Under the pieces are notes generated by a model. That model made no database searches and was not told the origin of the DNA. It worked only from the letters and a program-made list of their open reading frames with translations. 64,000 nucleotides of DNA from NCBI GenBank assembly GCA_963170055.1, contig CAUJGJ010000371.1, forward strand, positions 3,065,511-3,129,510, given 5' to 3'. This DNA comes from Halisarca cf. caerulea. Lineage: Eukaryota > Porifera > Demospongiae > Chondrillida > Halisarcidae. Below, piece by piece: positions 40,745-54,357 of the stretch; position 1 is the stretch's first letter; each line of letters opens with the position of its first letter. The translations under genes were made by a program, and so were the position numbers.

Positions 40745-41904
40745 TTTATAAAAATACTTTGTTCACCTTCTGAGATGTTTGAATTTTGACTATTTCATGC
40801 TCTTCTTAATTTTAAAGTAATGTTTCTAACGTTCTTATTTCCAAAAGTTGTTTAAATACTTTGCAAAATTAAAATCTTGCTATTTGTTCGTTATAAAAAT
40901 ACTTTGTTCACTTTCTGCGATGTTTGAATTTTGACTATTTCATGCTCTTCTTAATTTTAAAGTAATGTTTCTAACGTTCTTATTTCCAAAAGTTGTTTAA
41001 ATACTTTGCAAATTTAAAATCTTGCTATTTGTTCGTTTTAAAAATACTTTGTTCACTTTCTACGATGTTTGAATTTTGACTATTTCATGCTCTTCTTAAT
41101 TTTAAAGTAATGTTTCTAACGTTCTTATTTCCAAAAGTAGTTTAAATACTTTGCAAATTTAAAATCTTGCTATTTGTTCTTTATAAAAATACTTTGTTCA
41201 CCTTCTGAGATGTTTGAATTTTGACTATTTCATGCTCTTCTTAATTTTAAAGTAATGTTTCTAACGTTCTTATTTCCAAAAGTAGTTTAAATACTTTGCA
41301 AATTTAAAATCTTGCTATTTGTTCTTTATAAAAATACTTTGTTCACCTTCTGAGATGTTTGAATTTTGACTATTTCATGCTCTTCTTAATTTTAAAGTAA
41401 TGTTTCTAACGTTCTTATTTCCAAAAGTTGTTTAAATACTTTGCAAAATTAAAATCTTGCTATTTGTTCGTTATAAAAATACTTTGTTCACTTTCTGCGA
41501 TGTTTGAATTTTGACTATTTCATGCTCTTCTTAATTTTAAAGTAATGTTTCTAACGTTCTTATTTCCAAAAGTTGTTTAAATACTTTGCAAATTTAAAAT
41601 CTTGCTATTTGTTCGTTTTAAAAATACTTTGTTCACTTTCTGCGATGTTTGAATTTTGACTATTTCATGCTCTTCTTAATTTTAAAGTAATGTTTCTAAC
41701 GTTCTTATTTCCAAAAGTAGTTTAAATACTTTGCAAATTTAAAATCTTGCTATTTGTTCTTTATAAAAATACTTTGTTCACCTTCTGAGATGTTTGAATT
41801 TTGACTATTTCATGCTCTTCTTAATTTTAAAGTAATGTTTCTAACGTTCTTATTTCCAAAAGTAGTTTAAATACTTTGCAAATTTAAAATCTTGCTATTT
41901 GTTC
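40745..41904 (+). repeat. 4-mer tandem duplication (2 x 580 bp)
   Basis: The order t1+c23+a124, c29, t4+c29+a105, t1+c23+a105 appears at 40745-41324 and again at 41325-41904. The third unit of the first set has a private change, CTACGATG (a28) at 41035. Neighbouring HOR copies contain the set once, so this is a local expansion that makes the first copy four units longer. Confidence 0.85.
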
Positions 41905-43644
41905 TTTATAAAAATACTTTGTTCACCTTCTGAGATGTTTGAATTTTGACTATTTCATGCTCTTCTTAATTTTAAAGTAATGTTTCTAACGTTCTTATTT
42001 CCAAAAGTTGTTTAAATACTTTGCAAATTTAAAATCTTGCTATTTGTTCGTTATAAAAATACTTTGTTCACTTTCTGAGATGCTTGAATTTTGACTATTT
42101 CATGCTCTTCTTAATTTTAAAGTAAAGTTTCTAACGTTCTTATTTCCAAAAGTGATTTATATACTTTGCAAATTTAAAATCTTGCTATTTGTTCGTTATA
42201 AAAATACTTTGTTCACTTTCTGCGTTGTTTGAATTTTGACTATTTCATGCTCTTCTTAATTTTAAAGTAATGTTTCTAACGTTCTTATTTCCAAAAGTAG
42301 TTTAAATACTTTGCAAATTTAAAATCTTGCTATTTGTTCGTTATAAAAATACTTTGTTCACTTTCTGAGATGCTTGAATTTTGACTATTTCATGCTCTTC
42401 TTAATTTTAAAGTAATGTTTCTAACGTTCTTATTTCCAAAAGTAGTTTAAATACTTTGCAAATTTAAAATCTTGCTATTTGTTCTTTATAAAAATACTTT
42501 GTTCACCTTCTGAGATGTTTGAATTTTGACTATTTCATGCTCTTCTTAATTTTAAAGTAATGTTTCTAACGTTCTTATTTCCAAAAGTAGTTTAAATACT
42601 TTGCAAATTTAAAATCTTGCTATTTATTCGTTTTAAAAATACTTTGTTCACTTTCTGAGGTGTTTGAATTTTGACTATTTCATGCTCTTCTTAATTTTAA
42701 AGTAATGTTTCTAACGTTCTTATTTCCAAAAGTTGTTTAAATACTTTGCAAATTTAAAATCTTGCTATTTGTTCGTTTTAAAAATACTTTGTTCACTTTC
42801 TGCGATGCTTGAATTTTGACTATTTCATGCTCTTCTTAATTTTAAAGTAATGTTTCTAACGTTCTTATTTCCAAAAGTAGTTTAAATACTTTGCAAATTT
42901 AAAATCTTGCTATTTGTTCTTTATAAAAATACTTTGTTCACCTTCTGAGATGTTTGAATTTTGACTATTTCATGCTCTTCTTAATTTTAAAGTAATGTTT
43001 CTAACGTTCTTATTTCCAAAAGTTGTTTAAATACTTTGCAAAATTAAAATCTTGCTATTTGTTCGTTATAAAAATACTTTGTTCACTTTCTGCGATGTTT
43101 GAATTTTGACTATTTCATGCTCTTCTTAATTTTAAAGTAATGTTTCTAACGTTCTTATTTCCAAAAGTTGTTTAAATACTTTGCAAATTTAAAATCTTGC
43201 TATTTGTTCGTTTTAAAAATACTTTGTTCACTTTCTGCGATGTTTGAATTTTGACTATTTCATGCTCTTCTTAATTTTAAAGTAATGTTTCTAACGTTCT
43301 TATTTCCAAAAGTAGTTTAAATACTTTGCAAATTTAAAATCTTGCTATTTGTTCTTTATAAAAATACTTTGTTCACCTTCTGAGATGTTTGAATTTTGAC
43401 TATTTCATGCTCTTCTTAATTTTAAAGTAATGTTTCTAACGTTCTTATTTCCAAAAGTAGTTTAAATACTTTGCAAATTTAAAATCTTGCTATTTGTTCG
43501 TTATAAAAATACTTTGTTCACTTTCTGAGATGCTTGAATTTTGACTATTTCATGCTCTTCTTAATTTTAAAGTAAAGTTTCTAACGTTCTTATTTCCAAA
43601 AGTGATTTAAATACTTTGCAAATTTAAAATCTTGCTATTTGTTC

Positions 43645-43789
43645 GTTATAAAAATACTTTGTTCACTTTCTGCGTTGTTTGAATTTTGACTATTTCATGC
43701 TCTTCTTAATTTTAAAGTAAAGTTTCTAACGTTCTTATTTCCAAAAGTGATTTATATACTTTGCAAATTTAAAATCTTGCTATTTGTTC
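43645..43789 (+). repeat. Hybrid monomer marking a crossover
   Basis: The first part carries c29+t31, as in the units at 42195 and 43790. The second part carries a77, a106 and the TTTATATAC change, as in the unit at 42050. The switch lies between monomer positions 31 and 77. This is what unequal exchange between out-of-register monomers would produce, and it creates two c29+t31 units in a row. Confidence 0.75.
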
Positions 43790-46700
43790 GTTATAAAAAT
43801 ACTTTGTTCACTTTCTGCGTTGTTTGAATTTTGACTATTTCATGCTCTTCTTAATTTTAAAGTAATGTTTCTAACGTTCTTATTTCCAAAAGTAGTTTAA
43901 ATACTTTGCAAATTTAAAATCTTGCTATTTGTTCGTTATAAAAATACTTTGTTCACTTTCTGAGATGCTTGAATTTTGACTATTTCATGCTCTTCTTAAT
44001 TTTAAAGTAATGTTTCTAACGTTCTTATTTCCAAAAGTAGTTTAAATACTTTGCAAATTTAAAATCTTGCTATTTGTTCTTTATAAAAATACTTTGTTCA
44101 CCTTCTGAGATGTTTGAATTTTGACTATTTCATGCTCTTCTTAATTTTAAAGTAATGTTTCTAACGTTCTTATTTCCAAAAGTAGTTTAAATACTTTGCA
44201 AATTTAAAATCTTGCTATTTATTCGTTTTAAAAATACTTTGTTCACTTTCTGAGGTGTTTGAATTTTGACTATTTCATGCTCTTCTTAATTTTAAAGTAA
44301 TGTTTCTAACGTTCTTATTTCCAAAAGTTGTTTAAATACTTTGCAAATTTAAAATCTTGCTATTTGTTCGTTTTAAAAATACTTTGTTCACTTTCTGCGA
44401 TGCTTGAATTTTGACTATTTCATGCTCTTCTTAATTTTAAAGTAATGTTTCTAACGTTCTTATTTCCAAAAGTAGTTTAAATACTTTGCAAATTTAAAAT
44501 CTTGCTATTTGTTCTTTATAAAAATACTTTGTTCACCTTCTGAGATGTTTGAATTTTGACTATTTCATGCTCTTCTTAATTTTAAAGTAATGTTTCTAAC
44601 GTTCTTATTTCCAAAAGTTGTTTAAATACTTTGCAAAATTAAAATCTTGCTATTTGTTCGTTATAAAAATACTTTGTTCACTTTCTGCGATGTTTGAATT
44701 TTGACTATTTCATGCTCTTCTTAATTTTAAAGTAATGTTTCTAACGTTCTTATTTCCAAAAGTTGTTTAAATACTTTGCAAATTTAAAATCTTGCTATTT
44801 GTTCGTTTTAAAAATACTTTGTTCACTTTCTGCGATGTTTGAATTTTGACTATTTCATGCTCTTCTTAATTTTAAAGTAATGTTTCTAACGTTCTTATTT
44901 CCAAAAGTAGTTTAAATACTTTGCAAATTTAAAATCTTGCTATTTGTTCTTTATAAAAATACTTTGTTCACCTTCTGAGATGTTTGAATTTTGACTATTT
45001 CATGCTCTTCTTAATTTTAAAGTAATGTTTCTAACGTTCTTATTTCCAAAAGTAGTTTAAATACTTTGCAAATTTAAAATCTTGCTATTTGTTCGTTATA
45101 AAAATACTTTGTTCACTTTCTGAGATGCTTGAATTTTGACTATTTCATGCTCTTCTTAATTTTAAAGTAAAGTTTCTAACGTTCTTATTTCCAAAAGTGA
45201 TTTAAATACTTTGCAAATTTAAAATCTTGCTATTTGTTCGTTATAAAAATACTTTGTTCACTTTCTGCGTTGTTTGAATTTTGACTATTTCATGCTCTTC
45301 TTAATTTTAAAGTAATGTTTCTAACGTTCTTATTTCCAAAAGTAGTTTAAATACTTTGCAAATTTAAAATCTTGCTATTTGTTCGTTATAAAAATACTTT
45401 GTTCACTTTCTGAGATGTTTGAATTTTGACTATTTCATGCTCTTCTTAATTTTAAAGTAATGTTTCTAACGTTCTTATTTCCAAAAGTAGTTTAAATACT
45501 TTGCAAATTTAAAATCTTGCTATTTGTTCGTTATAAAAATACTTTGTTCACTTTCTGAGATGTTTGAATTTTGACTATTTCATGCTCTTCTTAATTTTAA
45601 AGTAATGTTTCTAACGTTCTTATTTCCAAAAGTTGTTTAAATACTTTGCAAATTTAAAATCTTGCTATTTGTTCGTTTTAAAAATACTTTGTTCACTTTC
45701 TGCGATGTTTGAATTTTGACTATTTCATGCTCTTCTTAATTTTAAAGTAATGTTTCTAACGTTCTTATTTCCAAAAGTAGTTTAAATACTTTGCAAATTT
45801 AAAATCTTGCTATTTGTTCTTTATAAAAATACTTTGTTCACCTTCTGAGATGTTTGAATTTTGACTATTTCATGCTCTTCTTAATTTTAAAGTAATGTTT
45901 CTAACGTTCTTATTTCCAAAAGTTGTTTAAATACTTTGCAAAATTAAAATCTTGCTATTTGTTCGTTATAAAAATACTTTGTTCACTTTCTGCGATGTTT
46001 GAATTTTGACTATTTCATGCTCTTCTTAATTTTAAAGTAATGTTTCTAACGTTCTTATTTCCAAAAGTTGTTTAAATACTTTGCAAATTTAAAATCTTGC
46101 TATTTGTTCGTTTTAAAAATACTTTGTTCACTTTCTGCGATGTTTGAATTTTGACTATTTCATGCTCTTCTTAATTTTAAAGTAATGTTTCTAACGTTCT
46201 TATTTCCAAAAGTAGTTTAAATACTTTGCAAATTTAAAATCTTGCTATTTGTTCTTTATAAAAATACTTTGTTCACCTTCTGAGATGTTTGAATTTTGAC
46301 TATTTCATGCTCTTCTTAATTTTAAAGTAAAGTTTCTAACGTTCTTATTTCCAAAAGTGGTTTAAATACTTTGCAAATTTAAAATCTTGCTATTTGTTCG
46401 TTATAAAAATACTTTGTTCACTTTCTGCGTTGTTTGAATTTTGACTATTTCATGCTCTTCTTAATTTTAAAGTAATGTTTCTAACGTTCTTATTTCCAAA
46501 AGTAGTTTAAATACTTTGCAAATTTAAAATCTTGCTATTTGTTCGTTATAAAAATACTTTGTTCACTTTCTGAGATGTTTGAATTTTGACTATTTCATGC
46601 TCTTCTTAATTTTAAAGTAATGTTTCTAACGTTCTTATTTCCAAAAGTAGTTTAAATACTTTGCAAATTTAAAATCTTGCTATTTGTTCGTTATAAAAAT

Positions 46701-49700
46701 ACTTTGTTCACTTTCTGAGATGTTTGAATTTTGACTATTTCATGCTCTTCTTAATTTTAAAGTAATGTTTCTAACGTTCTTATTTCCAAAAGTTGTTTAA
46801 ATACTTTGCAAATTTAAAATCTTGCTATTTCTTCGTTTTAAAAATACTTTGTTCACTTTCTGAGATGCTTGAATTTTGACTATTTCATGCTCTTCTTAAT
46901 TTTAAAGTAATGTTTCTAACGTTCTTATTTCCAAAAGTTGTTTAAATACTTTGCAAATTTAAAATCTTGCTATTTGTTCGTTATAAAAATACTTTGTTCA
47001 CTTTCTGAGATGTTTGAATTTTGACTATTTCATGCTCTTCTTAATTTTAAAGTAATGTTTCTAACGTTCTTATTTCCAAAAGTAGTTTAAATACTTTGCA
47101 AATTTAAAATCTTGCTATTTGTTCTTTATAAAAATACTTTGTTCACCTTCTGAGATGTTTGAATTTTGACTATTTCATGCTCTTCTTAATTTTAAAGTAA
47201 TGTTTCTAACGTTCTTATTTCCAAAAGTTGTTTAAATACTTTGCAAAATTAAAATCTTGCTATTTGTTCGTTATAAAAATACTTTGTTCACTTTCTGCGA
47301 TGTTTGAATTTTGACTATTTCATGCTCTTCTTAATTTTAAAGTAATGTTTCTAACGTTCTTATTTCCAAAAGTTGTTTAAATACTTTGCAAATTTAAAAT
47401 CTTGCTATTTGTTCGTTTTAAAAATACTTTGTTCACTTTCTGCGATGTTTGAATTTTGACTATTTCATGCTCTTCTTAATTTTAAAGTAATGTTTCTAAC
47501 GTTCTTATTTCCAAAAGTAGTTTAAATACTTTGCAAATTTAAAATCTTGCTATTTGTTCTTTATAAAAATACTTTGTTCACCTTCTGAGATGTTTGAATT
47601 TTGACTATTTCATGCTCTTCTTAATTTTAAAGTAAAGTTTCTAACGTTCTTATTTCCAAAAGTGGTTTAAATACTTTGCAAATTTAAAATCTTGCTATTT
47701 GTTCGTTATAAAAATACTTTGTTCACTTTCTGCGTTGTTTGAATTTTGACTATTTCATGCTCTTCTTAATTTTAAAGTAATGTTTCTAACGTTCTTATTT
47801 CCAAAAGTAGTTTAAATACTTTGCAAATTTAAAATCTTGCTATTTGTTCGTTATAAAAATACTTTGTTCACTTTCTGAGATGTTTGAATTTTGACTATTT
47901 CATGCTCTTCTTAATTTTAAAGTAATGTTTCTAACGTTCTTATTTCCAAAAGTAGTTTAAATACTTTGCAAATTTAAAATCTTGCTATTTGTTCGTTATA
48001 AAAATACTTTGTTCACTTTCTGAGATGTTTGAATTTTGACTATTTCATGCTCTTCTTAATTTTAAAGTAATGTTTCTAACGTTCTTATTTCCAAAAGTTG
48101 TTTAAATACTTTGCAAATTTAAAATCTTGCTATTTCTTCGTTTTAAAAATACTTTGTTCACTTTCTGAGATGCTTGAATTTTGACTATTTCATGCTCTTC
48201 TTAATTTTAAAGTAATGTTTCTAACGTTCTTATTTCCAAAAGTTGTTTAAATACTTTGCAAATTTAAAATCTTGCTATTTGTTCGTTATAAAAATACTTT
48301 GTTCACTTTCTGAGATGTTTGAATTTTGACTATTTCATGCTCTTCTTAATTTTAAAGTAATGTTTCTAACGTTCTTATTTCCAAAAGTTGTTTAAATACT
48401 TTGCAAATTTAAAATCTTGCTATTTGTTCGTTATAAAAATACTTTGTTCACCTTCTGAGATGTTTGAATTTTGACTATTTCATGCTCTTCTTAATTTTAA
48501 AGTAATGTTTCTAACGTTCTTATTTCCAAAAGTTGTTTAAATACTTTGCAAATTTAAAATCTTGCTATTTGTTCGTTATAAAAATACTTTGTTCACTTTC
48601 TGAGATGTTTGAATTTTGACTATTTCATGCTCTTCTTAATTTTAAAGTAATGTTTCTAACGTTCTTATTTCCAAAAGTTGTTTAAATACTTTGCAAATTT
48701 AAAATCTTGCTATTTGTTCGTTATAAAAATACTTTGTTCACTTTCTGAGATGTTTGAATTTTGACTATTTCATGCTCTTCTTAATTTTAAAGTAATGTTT
48801 CTAACGTTCATATTTCCAAAAGTTGTTTAAATACTTTGCAAATTTAAAATCTTGCTATTTGTTCGTTTTAAAAATACTTTGTTCACTTTCTGAGGTGTTT
48901 GAATTTTGACTATTTCATGCTCTTCTTAATTTTAAAGTAATGTTTCTAACGTTCTTATTTCCAAAAGTAGTTTAAATACTTTGCAAATTTAAAATCTTGC
49001 TATTTGTTCATTATAAAAATACTTTGTTCACTTTCTGAGATGTTTGAATTTTCACTATTTCATGCTCTTCTTAATTTTAAAGTAATGTTTCTAACGTTCT
49101 TATTTCCAAAAGTAGTTTAAATACTTTGCAAATTTAAAATCTTGCTATTTATTCGTTTTAAAAATACTTTGTTCACTTTCTGAGATGTTTGAATTTTGAC
49201 TATTTCATGCTCTTCTTAATTTTAAAGTAATGTTTCTAACGTTCGTATTTCCAAAAGTTGTTTAAATACTTTGCAAATTTAAAATCTTGCTATTTGTTCG
49301 TTATAAAAATACTTTGTTCACTTTCTGCGATGTTTGAATTTTGACTATTTCATGCTCTTCTTAATTTTAAAGTAATGTTTCTAACGTTCTTATTTCCAAA
49401 AGTTGTGTAAATACTTTGCAAAATTAAAATCTTGCTATTTGTTCGTTATAAAAATACTTTGTTCACTTTCTGAGATGTTTGAATTTTGACTATTTCATGC
49501 TCTTCTTAATTTTAAAGTAAAGTTTCTAACGTTCTTATTTCCAAAAGTAGTTTAAATACTTTGCAAATTTAAAATCTTGCTATTTGTTCGTTTTAAAAAT
49601 ACTTTGTTCACTTTCTGAGATGTTTGAATTTTGACTATTTCATGCTCTTCTTAATTTTAAAGTAATGTTTCTAACGTTCTTATTTCCAAAAGTTGTTTAA

Positions 49701-50749
49701 ATACTTTGCAAATTTAAAATCTTGCTATTTGTTCGTTTTAAAAATACTTTGTTCACTTTCTGAGGTGTTTGAATTTTGACTATTTCATGCTCTTCTTAAT
49801 TTTAAAGTAATGTTTCTAACGTTCTTATTTCCAAAAGTAGTTTAAATACTTTGCAAATTTAAAATCTTGCTATTTGTTCATTATAAAAATACTTTGTTCA
49901 CTTTCTGAGATGTTTGAATTTTCACTATTTCATGCTCTTCTTAATTTTAAAGTAATGTTTCTAACGTTCTTATTTCCAAAAGTAGTTTAAATACTTTGCA
50001 AATTTAAAATCTTGCTATTTATTCGTTTTAAAAATACTTTGTTCACTTTCTGAGATGTTTGAATTTTGACTATTTCATGCTCTTCTTAATTTTAAAGTAA
50101 TGTTTCTAACGTTCGTATTTCCAAAAGTTGTTTAAATACTTTGCAAATTTAAAATCTTGCTATTTGTTCGTTATAAAAATACTTTGTTCACTTTCTGCGA
50201 TGTTTGAATTTTGACTATTTCATGCTCTTCTTAATTTTAAAGTAATGTTTCTAACGTTCTTATTTCCAAAAGTTGTTTAAATACTTTGCAAAATTAAAAT
50301 CTTGCTATTTGTTCGTTATAAAAATACTTTGTTCACTTTCTGAGATGTTTGAATTTTGACTATTTCATGCTCTTCTTAATTTTAAAGTAATGTTTCTAAC
50401 GTTCATATTTCCAAAAGTTGTTTAAATACTTTGCAAATTTAAAATCTTGCTATTTGTTCGTTTTAAAAATACTTTGTTCACTTTCTGAGGTGTTTGAATT
50501 TTGACTATTTCATGCTCTTCTTAATTTTAAAGTAATGTTTCTAACGTTCTTATTTCCAAAAGTAGTTTAAATACTTTGCAAATTTAAAATCTTGCTATTT
50601 GTTCATTATAAAAATACTTTGTTCACTTTCTGAGATGTTTGAATTTTCACTATTTCATGCTCTTCTTAATTTTAAAGTAATGTTTCTAACGTTCTTATTT
50701 CCAAAAGTAGTTTAAATACTTTGCAAATTTAAAATCTTGCTATTTATTC

Positions 50750-50894
50750 GTTTTAAAAATACTTTGTTCACTTTCTGCGATGTTTGAATTTTGACTATTT
50801 CATGCTCTTCTTAATTTTAAAGTAATGTTTCTAACGTTCTTATTTCCAAAAGTTGTTTAAATACTTTGCAAAATTAAAATCTTGCTATTTGTTC
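50750..50894 (+). repeat. C/D hybrid monomer inside the 21-mer
   Basis: This unit starts like type C (t4, after a unit ending a142) but carries c29 and a124 of type D and lacks g91. The exchange point is between positions 4 and 29. It removes one monomer from the 6-unit block. The same hybrid at 53795 shows that the event happened before the 21-mer was amplified. The following unit has a1 in both copies (50895, 53940). Confidence 0.8.
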
Positions 50895-53800
50895 ATTATA
50901 AAAATACTTTGTTCACTTTCTGAGATGTTTGAATTTTGACTATTTCATGCTCTTCTTAATTTTAAAGTAAAGTTTCTAACGTTCTTATTTCCAAAAGTAG
51001 TTTAAATACTTTGCAAATTTAAAATCTTGCTATTTGTTCGTTTTAAAAATACTTTGTTCACTTTCTGAGATGTTTGAATTTTGACTATTTCATGCTCTTC
51101 TTAATTTTAAAGTAATGTTTCTAACGTTCTTATTTCCAAAAGTTGTTTAAATACTTTGCAAATTTAAAATCTTGCTATTTGTTCGTTTTAAAAATACTTT
51201 GTTCACTTTCTGAGGTGTTTGAATTTTGACTATTTCATGCTCTTCTTAATTTTAAAGTAATGTTTCTAACGTTCTTATTTCCAAAAGTAGTTTAAATACT
51301 TTGCAAATTTAAAATCTTGCTATTTGTTCATTATAAAAATACTTTGTTCACTTTCTGAGATGTTTGAATTTTCACTATTTCATGCTCTTCTTAATTTTAA
51401 AGTAATGTTTCTAACGTTCTTATTTCCAAAAGTAGTTTAAATACTTTGCAAATTTAAAATCTTGCTATTTATTCGTTTTAAAAATACTTTGTTCACTTTC
51501 TGAGATGTTTGAATTTTGACTATTTCATGCTCTTCTTAATTTTAAAGTAATGTTTCTAACGTTCGTATTTCCAAAAGTTGTTTAAATACTTTGCAAATTT
51601 AAAATCTTGCTATTTGTTCGTTATAAAAATACTTTGTTCACTTTCTGCGATGTTTGAATTTTGACTATTTCATGCTCTTCTTAATTTTAAAGTAATGTTT
51701 CTAACGTTCTTATTTCCAAAAGTTGTTTAAATACTTTGCAAAATTAAAATCTTGCTATTTGTTCGTTATAAAAATACTTTGTTCACTTTCTGAGATGTTT
51801 GAATTTTGACTATTTCATGCTCTTCTTAATTTTAAAGTAATGTTTCTAACGTTCATATTTCCAAAAGTTGTTTAAATACTTTGCAAATTTAAAATCTTGC
51901 TATTTGTTCGTTTTAAAAATACTTTGTTCACTTTCTGAGGTGTTTGAATTTTGACTATTTCATGCTCTTCTTAATTTTAAAGTAATGTTTCTAACGTTCT
52001 TATTTCCAAAAGTAGTTTAAATACTTTGCAAATTTAAAATCTTGCTATTTGTTCATTATAAAAATACTTTGTTCACTTTCTGAGATGTTTGAATTTTCAC
52101 TATTTCATGCTCTTCTTAATTTTAAAGTAATGTTTCTAACGTTCTTATTTCCAAAAGTAGTTTAAATACTTTGCAAATTTAAAATCTTGCTATTTATTCG
52201 TTTTAAAAATACTTTGTTCACTTTCTGAGATGTTTGAATTTTGACTATTTCATGCTCTTCTTAATTTTAAAGTAATGTTTCTAACGTTCGTATTTCCAAA
52301 AGTTGTTTAAATACTTTGCAAATTTAAAATCTTGCTATTTGTTCGTTATAAAAATACTTTGTTCACTTTCTGCGATGTTTGAATTTTGACTATTTCATGC
52401 TCTTCTTAATTTTAAAGTAATGTTTCTAACGTTCTTATTTCCAAAAGTTGTTTAAATACTTTGCAAAATTAAAATCTTGCTATTTGTTCGTTATAAAAAT
52501 ACTTTGTTCACTTTCTGAGATGTTTGAATTTTGACTATTTCATGCTCTTCTTAATTTTAAAGTAAAGTTTCTAACGTTCTTATTTCCAAAAGTAGTTTAA
52601 ATACTTTGCAAATTTAAAATCTTGCTATTTGTTCGTTTTAAAAATACTTTGTTCACTTTCTGAGATGTTTGAATTTTGACTATTTCATGCTCTTCTTAAT
52701 TTTAAAGTAATGTTTCTAACGTTCTTATTTCCAAAAGTTGTTTAAATACTTTGCAAATTTAAAATCTTGCTATTTGTTCGTTTTAAAAATACTTTGTTCA
52801 CTTTCTGAGGTGTTTGAATTTTGACTATTTCATGCTCTTCTTAATTTTAAAGTAATGTTTCTAACGTTCTTATTTCCAAAAGTAGTTTAAATACTTTGCA
52901 AATTTAAAATCTTGCTATTTGTTCATTATAAAAATACTTTGTTCACTTTCTGAGATGTTTGAATTTTCACTATTTCATGCTCTTCTTAATTTTAAAGTAA
53001 TGTTTCTAACGTTCTTATTTCCAAAAGTAGTTTAAATACTTTGCAAATTTAAAATCTTGCTATTTATTCGTTTTAAAAATACTTTGTTCACTTTCTGAGA
53101 TGTTTGAATTTTGACTATTTCATGCTCTTCTTAATTTTAAAGTAATGTTTCTAACGTTCGTATTTCCAAAAGTTGTTTAAATACTTTGCAAATTTAAAAT
53201 CTTGCTATTTGTTCGTTATAAAAATACTTTGTTCACTTTCTGCGATGTTTGAATTTTGACTATTTCATGCTCTTCTTAATTTTAAAGTAATGTTTCTAAC
53301 GTTCTTATTTCCAAAAGTTGTTTAAATACTTTGCAAAATTAAAATCTTGCTATTTGTTCGTTATAAAAATACTTTGTTCACTTTCTGAGATGTTTGAATT
53401 TTGACTATTTCATGCTCTTCTTAATTTTAAAGTAATGTTTCTAACGTTCATATTTCCAAAAGTTGTTTAAATACTTTGCAAATTTAAAATCTTGCTATTT
53501 GTTCGTTTTAAAAATACTTTGTTCACTTTCTGAGGTGTTTGAATTTTGACTATTTCATGCTCTTCTTAATTTTAAAGTAATGTTTCTAACGTTCTTATTT
53601 CCAAAAGTAGTTTAAATACTTTGCAAATTTAAAATCTTGCTATTTGTTCATTATAAAAATACTTTGTTCACTTTCTGAGATGTTTGAATTTTCACTATTT
53701 CATGCTCTTCTTAATTTTAAAGTAATGTTTCTAACGTTCTTATTTCCAAAAGTAGTTTAAATACTTTGCAAATTTAAAATCTTGCTATTTATTCGTTTTA

Positions 53801-54229
53801 AAAATACTTTGTTCACTTTCTGCGATGTTTGAATTTTGACTATTTCATGCTCTTCTTAATTTTAAAGTAATGTTTCTAACGTTCTTATTTCCAAAAGTTG
53901 TTTAAATACTTTGCAAAATTAAAATCTTGCTATTTGTTCATTATAAAAATACTTTGTTCACTTTCTGAGATGTTTGAATTTTGACTATTTCATGCTCTTC
54001 TTAATTTTAAAGTAAAGTTTCTAACGTTCTTATTTCCAAAAGTAGTTTAAATACTTTGCAAATTTAAAATCTTGCTATTTGTTCGTTTTAAAAATACTTT
54101 GTTCACTTTCTGAGATGTTTGAATTTTGACTATTTCATGCTCTTCTTAATTTTAAAGTAATGTTTCTAACGTTCTTATTTCCAAAAGTTGTTTAAATACT
54201 TTGCAAATTTAAAATCTTGCTATTTGTTC

Positions 54230-54357
54230 GTTTTAAAAATACTTGTTTGAATTTTGACTATTTCATGCTCTTCTTAATTTTAAAGTAATGTTTCTAACGT
54301 TCTTATTTCCAAAAGTAGTTTAAATACTTTGCAAATTTAAAATCTTGCTATTTGTTC
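54230..54357 (+). repeat. 128-bp monomer with 17-bp deletion
   Basis: By its place in the 21-mer this is an A unit (counterpart 51185), but positions 16-32 are missing: TACTT joins directly to GTTTGAA. The diagnostic g31 is lost with them. The deleted part is bordered by TGTT at 16-19 and 32-35, so slippage between these repeats plus loss of one T would give the same result. It is the largest indel in the window and the left end of the indel-rich patch. Confidence 0.9.

Larger units (their letters stand above)
40020..48864 (+). repeat. c29+t31-marked HOR family, copies of 15, 11, 10, 8, 9 and 8 monomers
   Basis: The unit reading CTGCGTTG (c29+t31) followed by a105 begins copies at 40020, 42195, 43790, 45240, 46400 and 47705. 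A further hybrid c29+t31 unit lies at 43645. The core order after it is a c34 or t34 unit, then combinations of t1+c23, t4+g31, t4+c29+c34, t1+c23+a124, c29, and t4+c29+a105. It usually closes with an a77 unit carrying g105 or a106. The final copy, from 47705, ends with plain, c23, plain and a91 units resembling the end of the 14-mer. Repeat length falls from left to right, with later copies lacking the t4+g31 and c29+c34 units. Confidence 0.8.
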
